From assembly GCA_005882525.1 (NCBI GenBank), contig VBGO01000284.1, forward strand, positions 1 to 8,496: a DNA stretch of 8,496 nt. The letters are read 5' to 3'. Source of the DNA: Chloroflexota bacterium. GTDB lineage: Bacteria > Chloroflexota > Dormibacteria > CF-121. Made by a program: the position numbers and the translations under genes. Of the stretch, positions 1 to 5,637 are shown piece after piece. The first letter of the stretch is position 1, and each line of letters starts with the position of its first letter. A model generated the notes under the pieces. It did no database searches. It worked only from the letters and a program-made list of their open reading frames with translations, and was not told the DNA's origin.

Positions 1-1105
1 CGGCGACGTTGCCTCCGATGAGGACCAGGACGAGGGCGGCCAGCTGGACCGTGGCCGAGACGCGCAGCCCAAGGACGATCGTCGCCATCGCTAGTGCCGC
101 CATCAGCAGCCTGACGGTCACCAGCCGGACCTGCACGAGCCAGCGGAAAATGGCCATGCCGGCCAGGTAAATGGCGACCCCGCCGGCGAGGAACATGGCG
201 GCCGGAACCGTCGACGGCTCGTTGTAGAGCACGACGGCGAGCTTGAGGCCGGCGGCAACGAGGACGATGCCGCCCAGGATCGGAATGAAGGCGTAGCCAA
301 AGGCGTTGAGGGCGAGCCAGGGTTTGCGCTGCGCAGGCGCAACGTCGAGCGCGGCTTCAGCGTGCACCTCATCGCCGTTGAAGTAGAGCCACCAGAGCGC
401 GGCGGTCAGGGCCAGGCCAAGCAGCGCGGCCACGATGCGGCCGGCGGGCAGCTCGATCGGCCCAAGCCCGATCCCGACTGCGACCACCGATTCACCCAGC
501 GCGATCAGCAGAATCAAGCCATGACGCTCGACGAAGTGACCGGCACGAATCCTGAATGACGACTGGTGGATAAGGAACGGGGTGATCCAGTGCAGGATGA
601 AGCCCAGGGCAAAGAGGAGGACCCGAAGGCCGCCTCCGGTGAAGCCGGCAACCAGGAGGAGCGCAGCAGTGATCAGGTTGTACGGCCCCAGACGCCCAAT
701 GGCCGACGCGATGCTTTGCCGTGAGCCGCGCCAAAAGAGCCCCGTGTGCACGAGGGTGACGACAACGTAACCAATGCCAAACGCCACCCCGCCGATGCCG
801 AAGGCCGTCGGGATGGACAGCGCGATCAACAGGAATCCGCCCATGCCGACCAGCAGCAACAGCCGGACCACCAGCCCGCGAGGTGGAACCGCGTTCGTGA
901 GCCAGGCGTAGCCGCCGTACATCCACCAGACGTTGCCGAAGAGGAGCACCATTTGGAGCAAGCCGCCAAGCGACGGATCGCGGAGCAGCAAGCTGGTCAG
1001 CTGGGTGATCGTGAAGACGAATACCAGGTCGAAGAAAAGCTCGAGCGAGCTGACGCGTGGCTCGGCCGAGCCTGCAGAATATGGGGAAGGGATGGCCGCC
1101 TTCAC
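1..1105 (-). CDS. LtrA-family (low temperature requirement A) membrane protein, 3' end cut by window edge
   Basis: This is a multi-pass inner-membrane protein of the bacterial LtrA family. The family is named from a Listeria cold-growth mutant and its biochemical role is not settled. Reading the minus strand from 1105 gives 368 codons with no stop, so the C-terminus runs off the left edge; at usual family length (about 370-400 residues) only a short tail is missing. The family hallmarks are present: an N-terminal LELFFDLVFVFTITQL segment, WWMYGGYAW in the second membrane region, and the GHFVERHGL...IALGESVVAVG block in the middle, with hydrophobic stretches throughout. The start is taken as GTG 1105-1103 (M-K-A-A-I-P-S...), the only start codon just before the conserved FFDLVF. 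Its ribosome site is weak: GGAAGG on the minus strand (1120-1125) lies 14 nt away. The gene diverges from the DinB-type gene. The family call is firm; the exact start and function are not. Confidence 0.85.
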   Translation of the reverse strand, partial: MKAAIPSPYSAGSAEPRVSSLELFFDLVFVFTITQLTSLLLRDPSLGGLLQMVLLFGNVWWMYGGYAWLTNAVPPRGLVVRLLLLVGMGGFLLIALSIPTAFGIGGVAFGIGYVVVTLVHTGLFWRGSRQSIASAIGRLGPYNLITAALLLVAGFTGGGLRVLLFALGFILHWITPFLIHQSSFRIRAGHFVERHGLILLIALGESVVAVGIGLGPIELPAGRIVAALLGLALTAALWWLYFNGDEVHAEAALDVAPAQRKPWLALNAFGYAFIPILGGIVLVAAGLKLAVVLYNEPSTVPAAMFLAGGVAIYLAGMAIFRWLVQVRLVTVRLLMAALAMATIVLGLRVSATVQLAALVLVLIGGNVA

Positions 1106-1135
1106 TGACGCCGAGCTTACCTTCCTGCGTTCCGC
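1106..1135. promoter_or_regulatory. Divergent intergenic gap between the LtrA and DinB-type genes
   Basis: Only 30 bp separate the two divergent start codons (GTG at 1105 on minus, ATG at 1136 on plus). The promoters must therefore overlap each other or lie inside the opposite coding region. I see no convincing -35/-10 pair and no clear inverted repeat here. The plus-strand gene also has no Shine-Dalgarno sequence before its ATG, which would fit a leaderless transcript; that is inference. Confidence 0.35.
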
Positions 1136-1654
1136 ATGAAGGAGGTTCTTCGCCTGCTCGAGGCAGAACGGGAAACCGAGCGGCAGTTCGTTGCCCAGGC
1201 CGGCAGCGAGCAGGATTTTCCGCGCGGATGGACGGCGGCGCTGCTGATGGCGCATATCGCCAGCTGGCGGAACCGGCTTCGTGACAGCTTGATTCAGGCC
1301 AGTCGCGGGCAGCCGGTGTCGGGGCCGCCCGCCGACATCGATGCATTCAACGCGGTTGAGCTAGCCAGCAGCGCGCAGATCTCGCTCGAAGAGGCGGCGG
1401 CCCGAGCCCATCGGCTGCTCGCTGACCTGATCGATCTCTGGGCGACGTTAGGAGATCGGCCCTTTAAGTGGTTCACCGCGAACACGACCGGCGAGGCGCT
1501 CATTCGAAACAGCTATGTGCACCCGCGACGCCATCTGGTCGAGCACTATCTGGAGCGCGGCGATCAATCGCGCGGATCGGAAATCCGTGAGGAAACGTTG
1601 GCCGAACTTCACCGGGTCGACGCGCCGCAAAGCGTGATCGATCTCTTGTTATGA
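1136..1654 (+). CDS. DinB/ClbS-type four-helix-bundle protein
   Basis: The product is 172 residues, a usual length for the DinB/YfiT-like superfamily of cytoplasmic metal-binding four-helix bundles. This superfamily includes thiol transferases, maleylpyruvate isomerase-like enzymes and ClbS/DfsB-type protective hydrolases. The sequence shows the expected pattern: an N-terminal helix (KEVLRLLEAERE), then GWTAALLMAHIASWR (31-45) with His40, and a late helix HPRRHLVEH with His133 and His137, giving a plausible His40/His133/His137 metal triad. The ATG at 1136 is the only possible start, because an in-frame TGA lies at 1106-1108. No ribosome site precedes it, although an AAGGAGGT stretch lies inside codons 2-4 (1139-1146). 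It heads a compact cluster: the next gene begins 7 nt after its TGA. The substrate cannot be told from sequence; a thiol-linked detoxification or protective role is possible but inferred. Confidence 0.75.
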   Translation: MKEVLRLLEAERETERQFVAQAGSEQDFPRGWTAALLMAHIASWRNRLRDSLIQASRGQPVSGPPADIDAFNAVELASSAQISLEEAAARAHRLLADLIDLWATLGDRPFKWFTANTTGEALIRNSYVHPRRHLVEHYLERGDQSRGSEIREETLAELHRVDAPQSVIDLLL

Positions 1655-1661
1655 ATTGCTG

Positions 1662-2539
1662 ATGGCTGACGAAAAACGCCACTATCGCTTGCGCTGGGTC
1701 GATGTCTTCACCGACCGGCCGCTGGCCGGCAACCCGTTGGCGGTGGTCTTGGAGGCCGACGGGCTGTCGGATCAACAAATGCAGGCGATCGCCCGGGAGA
1801 CGAACCTCTCGGAGACGACCTTTGTCCTGCCCCGCACGTCGAGCTGCCGTTTGCCGGCCATCCCACGGTGGGCACCGGTTGGGTGCTGCTCGACGAGGGA
1901 CTGGTCAGTTCGGATGCTGGCGCGTTCACGCTCGAGGAAGGGGTGGGCCCGATCGCCGTGAGGGTCGATCGGAGCGGGGAAGAGGTCATCCTGTGGATGT
2001 CGCACCCTCCGGTCAAGTTTGGCGAGGTGATCGAGGAGCGCGATGACATGGCAGCCGCGCTCGGCTTGAGGGTCGCCGACCTGCGGCCCGAGGTGCCGAT
2101 CCAGATCGTCAGTACCGGCAGCGCATTCGTCTATGTGGCGCTGACGGATGCGGCGGCGGTCGATCGCGCGGTCTCCAGCGGGGAGGCGTTGACCAGCCTC
2201 CTGGACTCGCACGGGCTGCCCGCGGTCTTCCTCTTTGCCGCCGTCGCTTCCGACCGCCTGTACAGCCGCATGTTCGGGTCGCACAGCGAGACGCGCATCG
2301 TCGAAGACCCGGCGACCGGCTCGGCCAGCGGTCCGCTCGGTGCGTTCGCCGTACGTTACGATCTAGTCCCGCGCGCTGCGGAGGTCTCGATCGTGAGTGA
2401 GCAAGGAACCAGGATGGGGCGGCAGAGCTTCATTCAGATCAAACTGGTCTACCCAACCGAGGCTGAGGTCCCCAGCCGGATCGAGGTCGGTGGCTCGGTG
2501 CGAGCGTTCATGACGGCGGAGCTCGTGGTCAGCCAATGA
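1662..2539 (+). pseudogene. PhzF-family isomerase, broken by an internal frameshifting deletion
   Basis: This is a PhzF/YddE-type epimerase-isomerase gene in two frames. The first frame starts at ATG 1662 (a TTG lies at 1656) and covers the N-terminus: VDVFTDRPLAGNPLAVV, then RETNLSETTFVLP with Glu51, which matches the catalytic Glu of PhzF. At about 1830-1837 the homology jumps to another frame, which continues PHVELPFAGHPTVGTGWVLL, then EDPATGSASGPLGAF and a normal C-terminus ending at TGA 2537-2539. Left alone, the first frame runs out at 1961. About 12 residues that normally read roughly (D)xRVRIFTP are absent, so the fault is a deletion of 3n+1 bases (about 34-40, probably 37), not a single-base slip. 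CCCCGCAC (1830-1837) fits the protein in both frames, suggesting deletion between short repeats. The fragment from GTG 1868 lacks the N-terminal lobe and Glu51, so activity is unlikely. The gene is 7 nt after the DinB-type gene and overlaps the RidA gene by 4 nt. An assembly or sequencing error is an alternative. Confidence 0.85.
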
Positions 2540-2880
2540 TGCCGCCCCTCAGCCCGATGCGACGGAGGGGCGAGCTGGTCGCGCTGTCCGGACACACCGG
2601 TGGCCGTGACGGCGCCCTGGTCGGCGGCGGGTTCCTTCCCGAATTGCACCAGGTCCTCGCGAATCTCGGCCGGGTGCTGGACGAAGCCGGCCTCTCGAAG
2701 CGCGACGTCATCAAGGTCAATGTCTACCTGACCGATATCGCCGACTTGCCGCGGCTGAACCAACCGTACGCAGAGTTCTTTGGCGAGCCCTACCCGGCCC
2801 GCACCGCGGTGGCCGTCGTGGCGCTCCCCGGTGGCGCGCGGGTGGAAATCGAGGCCTGGGCGGTCGCCAGCCCGCGCTAG
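2536..2880 (+). CDS. RidA/YjgF/UK114-family protein, short N-terminus
   Basis: This is a 114-residue member of the RidA family. Such proteins form cytoplasmic trimers that hydrolyse reactive enamine/imine intermediates from PLP enzymes, or act as related deaminases. Family features visible: SGHTG (18-22) where SGQ is usual, a helix ending HQVLANLGRVLDEAGLSKRD, VIKVNVYLTDIADLPRLN, then YPARTAVAVVALPGGARVEIEAWAV. Arg89 in PART matches the substrate-binding Arg of RidA, and Glu106 in EIEAW matches the conserved Glu. The N-terminus is about 12-15 residues shorter than usual: the chain begins at the point where GPYSQAV normally sits, with PLSP here, so the usual Tyr is Leu. No upstream in-frame start was found within about 60 bp. 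The ATG at 2536 overlaps the PhzF stop as ATGA, implying translational coupling; ATG 2539 is also possible. Activity on the classical substrate is uncertain. Confidence 0.85.
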   Translation: MMPPLSPMRRRGELVALSGHTGGRDGALVGGGFLPELHQVLANLGRVLDEAGLSKRDVIKVNVYLTDIADLPRLNQPYAEFFGEPYPARTAVAVVALPGGARVEIEAWAVASPR

Positions 2881-2882
2881 GA
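2879..2882 (+). promoter_or_regulatory. Ribosome binding site (AGGA) for the TfoX-domain gene
   Basis: AGGA overlaps the TAG stop of the RidA gene and lies 8 nt before ATG 2891. This supports 2891 over the in-frame ATGs at 2900 and 2906, and over the longer reading from 2780, which lies inside the RidA gene in another frame. Confidence 0.55.
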
Positions 2883-2890
2883 TCTCCAGC

Positions 2891-3304
2891 ATGAGCCCAA
2901 TGACGATGCCCAAGCCCAGTGAGCAAGCGAAAGCCGCGTTTCAGAAGCTGGTGCCGCCAGACCCGGCGGTGACGACCCGTCCGATGTTCGGCAACCTGGC
3001 CGGCTTCGTCAACGGCAACATGTTCTGCGGCCTGTTTGGCGAGGACCTCTTCGTGCGCGTGTCCGACGACGACCAGGGCAAAGTCCGCAAGCAGGGTGGC
3101 ACGGCCTTCGAACCGATGCCGGGACGTGCGATGACCGGTTACGTCGTGGTCCCGGCCGGCTGGCAGAAGAAGCCCGATGCGACGCGAACCTGGATCATCA
3201 CGGCGCTGGCGTGGTCACGCAAACTGCCGGCGAAGGCGCCCAAGACCGCGAAGAAGGCCGCGCCCAGAAAGCTCAGACCGGGCGGAGCAAACCGAGCGGG
3301 ATAA
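2891..3304 (+). CDS. TfoX N-terminal-domain protein with basic C-terminal tail
   Basis: The product is 137 residues: a stand-alone TfoX/Sxy N-terminal domain followed by a basic tail. The domain runs from about residue 10 to 110 and shows the usual pattern: RPMFGNLAGFVNGNMFCGLF (30-49), LFVRVSDDD, GTAFEPMPGRAMTGYVVVP (70-88), and a last helix with RTWIITAL. TfoX of Haemophilus and Sxy of E. coli are competence regulators, but proteins with only this domain are widespread outside those groups, usually have no known role, and should not be called competence factors. The last 28 residues (110-137) are rich in Lys, Arg, Ala and Pro (KAPKTAKKAAPRK), unlike the domain core, and could bind nucleic acid; that is inference. 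It is the last gene of the four-gene plus-strand cluster, 10 nt after the RidA stop, and its final 32 bp overlap the end of the convergent nitroreductase-family gene. Confidence 0.82.
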   Translation: MSPMTMPKPSEQAKAAFQKLVPPDPAVTTRPMFGNLAGFVNGNMFCGLFGEDLFVRVSDDDQGKVRKQGGTAFEPMPGRAMTGYVVVPAGWQKKPDATRTWIITALAWSRKLPAKAPKTAKKAAPRKLRPGGANRAG

Positions 3305-3721
3305 CGCGCGAGGTCTTCTTCGGGTAGTTCGCGTAGCCCTTCACCGTGCTCACCACCGTGTTCCAGATCCGCTCCCGATCCGCCGGGTCGGTGATCTCCT
3401 GCATCCGAGCTTTGATGACCTGGTCGTTCACCTGGAGGGTGACGTCGGGATGAGCCACCAGCTCGGATCGACGTCCGCGCCGCCATAGGATGCGATCACC
3501 ACCCAGCCATCGCCTTCACGCACCGTGCCCACCGGCAAGGTGTGAGTCTTTCCCGTCTTTCGGCCCGTGGTTGTCAGCAAGACCAGCTGCATGACGCCCA
3601 TTTTGCGCGCCAGCCCACGCCGGTACATGAATCGGTGGACGGCACCGCCAACGCGACGCATCGAGCGCCCCATGCCGGTGGGGCGCTTCGACCTGGCGGC
3701 GCTCGCCGCGTCCCTGCCCAT
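3273..3721 (-). pseudogene. DDN/F420-type nitroreductase-family gene, split by a short frameshifting deletion
   Basis: This is a nitroreductase/deazaflavin-dependent (DDN-like) small split-barrel protein; characterised relatives use F420H2 to reduce quinones or nitro compounds. Reading from ATG 3721-3719 gives MGRDAASAAR..., LVLLTTTGRKTGKTHTLPV (46-64, the TTTGRKTGK cofactor-binding motif) and VVIASYGGADVDPSWWL (74-90). It then leaves the family pattern and stops at TGA near 3428. Homology resumes in another frame as (L)VAHPDVTLQVNDQVIKARM... and ends at the TGA at 3275-3273 with IPLGLLRPV. Family members read W-x-x-N-L-x-A-N/H-P here, so just the Asn plus one copy of a repeat is missing: 13 bp, 3n+1. 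The repaired protein would be about 152 residues, normal for the family. AAGG, 8 nt before the ATG on the minus strand, supports the start. Its 3' end overlaps the TfoX gene by 32 bp. The lesion is real in this sequence; a sequencing error cannot be excluded. Confidence 0.82.
3452..3461 (-). repeat. Single remaining copy of an inferred 10-bp direct repeat at the deletion junction
   Basis: On the minus strand this reads CTGGTGGCTC. In the upstream frame it encodes (S)WWL and in the downstream frame LVA(HP), both correct for the family. An intact gene reading S-W-W-L-N-L-V-A-H-P with these same codons would hold two copies of the 10-mer separated by AAC, a period of 13. Losing one copy plus AAC gives exactly the observed sequence. 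The ancestral duplicate is inferred, not seen. Confidence 0.5.
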
Positions 3722-3753
3722 GCGCCTGACCTTAGCACGGGGAGAATAGAGGA
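3722..3753. promoter_or_regulatory. Divergent gap with ribosome site for the DedA fusion gene
   Basis: These 32 bp separate the divergent starts of the nitroreductase-family gene (3721, minus) and the membrane fusion gene (3754, plus). GGGGAG at 3739-3744 lies 9 nt before ATG 3754 and is a good Shine-Dalgarno sequence. On the minus strand AAGG precedes ATG 3721 by 8 nt. I cannot name a -10/-35 pair with confidence; promoters probably extend into the coding ends. Confidence 0.45.
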
Positions 3754-5637
3754 ATGAACCCGATGGCCTGGGTGCAGGGCCTCGAGGGGACGACCCTGAT
3801 CGTGGTGATCTGCGCCCTGATGTTCATCGAAGAGACGGGCGTGCCGGTGCCCTTCGCGCCGGGCGACCTGGTGCTCGCCATCGGTGGGATTGCCGTGGCC
3901 GGCGGTCGAGTCAATCCAGCGATCTTCGTCGCCGCGATCTCCATCACGATCACGGTGGGCGCGATCATCGGCCGAGAGGCGGCCGAACTTCTCGGCTGGG
4001 AGCGGCTGATGAAGGTGGCCGAGCCACTCCACGCCCGCGGAGCGCTCGAGCGCGCCGCCGGGCTGCTGCAGCGGGGCGGCTGGCGGGCGGTCTTCACGGC
4101 TCGCCTCATCCCGGGGTTGCGCGTCTACACCTCGCAGGTTGCAGGGGTCAGCCGGATGCCCCGGCTGACATTTCTGCGTGGTCTCCTGCCCGCGAATGCC
4201 GTCTACATCGCTGGCTTCGTCGGACTAGGCGCGGCCGTCGGCCGTCCCATCCTGGCTCTTATCCACCAGGCCGAGCATCAACTGCTGGTCGCGATCCTCC
4301 TCATCGTCGTGGTCGTCGGCGTGTTCTTGTTGACCCGAGCGCCCGCGCGACGGACGCTGGCATCGCTGCAGGCGGCTGGCTGGACTGGTCCGCTGCGTTT
4401 CAGCCTCGACTCCGTCGGTGTCGTCCTCATCCTTGCCAGCCTCGGCCTGAACTTTGCCGGTCATGCCCTCGCTGTCACCTTCGGGTTACCGCTTTTTTTG
4501 GATTCGATCGGGACGGTGCTGGCCGGCGTCGTGGCGGGCCCCTGGGTGGGTGGAAGCGTCGGGTTCATCAGCAACCTGGTCATCTCCAACACGATCGATC
4601 CGATTGCCGCGCCCTACGGCATCGTCTCGTTCGCGGTCGGCTTTGCCGCCGGGCTCGCCCGCTATCTCAACTGGCAGAAGCGGGCGAGCGGTTGGGTGGC
4701 GCTCTGGTTGGTGACCTTCGCCATCGCGTCCCTGGTCTCGACGCCGCTCAACTTCTTGATGAACGGTGGCAACAGTGGCGTTGCGCTGGGCGACTCGATC
4801 TATCGCGCGCTCACCGGCGCCCACCTGCCCCGGATCGTCGCGGCATTCGTTGGGGAGGCCGCGGTCGACCTGCCCGACAAGTTGCTCACGGTGGTTGCGG
4901 CGCTTCTGATCGCCCAGGGCCTTCCGCAGCAGCGCGCCCCGCGGAGCACGGCCGACCTCGACCTTGGCGAGGCGTTCACCTTCGTCATCCGGTCCGACCG
5001 GTGGCTTCGCAAGCTGCTAGCCGGCGCTGCGTGCCTTCTCTTGTTCTGGCTCATCGTTCCGTTCCTGTTGCTCGTCGGCTACATCGTGGAGATCGCTCGC
5101 CGCGTACGCTCCGGCGCCCGTGCGCTTCCGCCCTGGGACCACCCATGGCAAAACATCAAGGACGGCTTCAAACTCATCGTCGCCCTCCTCATCTGGACGA
5201 TTCCGAGCGTCCTGCTGGGAATCCCCGCGGCGATCGTCGAGGCGGCCGTGAACGAAGGATCGCGCGAGGCGCTCGGTGGGTCGGTCTATGCGGCAGCCGG
5301 GATCGTCGCTGCCGTCGGCAGCGTGTGGGGGTTGCTGGTGCTGCTGCTGGAGCCGGCGATCATCAGCCAGTACATGGACCGTGGATTCCGGGGCGCGCTG
5401 AACGTCGCGGCCGTCATCCGGCGGGTGCGGGTGAACCTGGGGCTGAGCATCGTGGTCGGGGCGCTGGTCGTCGTCTTGACGACGATCGGCCTCATCGGAC
5501 TGGTCGTCGTAGTCGGCGTGCTGGTCACGTTCCCTTACGCGAGCTTCATCGGCGCCTACCTCGTCGGCCGGTATGCGGCCCTGACGGACCGGCCCATGCT
5601 ACGGGCCGAAACGGTAAATCGCGGAAGTGTCCGATAA
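3754..5637 (+). CDS. DedA/VTT - ECF S-component-like - DUF4013 fusion membrane protein
   Basis: This 627-residue integral membrane protein joins three domains that are usually separate proteins. Residues 1-200 are a DedA (SNARE-associated/VTT) domain: FIEETGVPVPFAPGDLVLAIGG (24-45), then TARLIPGLRVYTSQVAG (115-131) with the R-x-x-P-G-x-R pattern. DedA proteins include polyprenyl-phosphate and phospholipid translocases. Residues about 215-392 resemble the S (substrate-binding) subunit of ECF vitamin transporters: LPLFLDSIGTVLAGVVAGPW (245-264), a VGFISNLV helix, PYGIVSFAVGFAAGLARY, and VDLPDKLLTVVAALL near the end. Residues about 402-612 match DUF4013: DLGEAFTFVIRSDRWLRKLL, then VEIARRVRSGARALPPWD (445-462). 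The reading frame is unbroken, with ATG 3754 supported by GGGGAG. No ECF ATPase or T subunit lies in the window, so a vitamin-uptake role is unproven; a lipid- or lipophilic-substrate translocator is possible. The gene ends by overlapping the convergent dehydrogenase gene by 39 bp. Confidence 0.82.
   Translation: MNPMAWVQGLEGTTLIVVICALMFIEETGVPVPFAPGDLVLAIGGIAVAGGRVNPAIFVAAISITITVGAIIGREAAELLGWERLMKVAEPLHARGALERAAGLLQRGGWRAVFTARLIPGLRVYTSQVAGVSRMPRLTFLRGLLPANAVYIAGFVGLGAAVGRPILALIHQAEHQLLVAILLIVVVVGVFLLTRAPARRTLASLQAAGWTGPLRFSLDSVGVVLILASLGLNFAGHALAVTFGLPLFLDSIGTVLAGVVAGPWVGGSVGFISNLVISNTIDPIAAPYGIVSFAVGFAAGLARYLNWQKRASGWVALWLVTFAIASLVSTPLNFLMNGGNSGVALGDSIYRALTGAHLPRIVAAFVGEAAVDLPDKLLTVVAALLIAQGLPQQRAPRSTADLDLGEAFTFVIRSDRWLRKLLAGAACLLLFWLIVPFLLLVGYIVEIARRVRSGARALPPWDHPWQNIKDGFKLIVALLIWTIPSVLLGIPAAIVEAAVNEGSREALGGSVYAAAGIVAAVGSVWGLLVLLLEPAIISQYMDRGFRGALNVAAVIRRVRVNLGLSIVVGALVVVLTTIGLIGLVVVVGVLVTFPYASFIGAYLVGRYAALTDRPMLRAETVNRGSVR

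Noticed and set aside
492..1346. Long minus-strand open frame of 284 codons
   Set aside because: It is an Arg/Pro/Ala-rich shadow in another frame of the LtrA gene; the LtrA frame on the same strand has clear family motifs over the same bases.
1820..1870. Programmed ribosomal frameshift in the PhzF gene
   Set aside because: No slippery heptamer is evident and about a dozen family residues are missing, which frameshifting cannot supply.
2891..3304. Competence regulator (TfoX/Sxy) assignment
   Set aside because: Only the N-terminal domain is present and the lineage is not gammaproteobacterial; the competence role should not be transferred.
3440..3475. Programmed frameshift in the nitroreductase-family gene
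   Set aside because: The conserved Asn codon between the two frames is absent, and the shared ten bases fit a deletion between repeats better.
5590..5608. GC hairpin (6-bp stem, 7-nt loop) as a terminator
   Set aside because: It lies within both coding ends and neither strand has a following T run; the stem is short. It may be chance in high-GC DNA.
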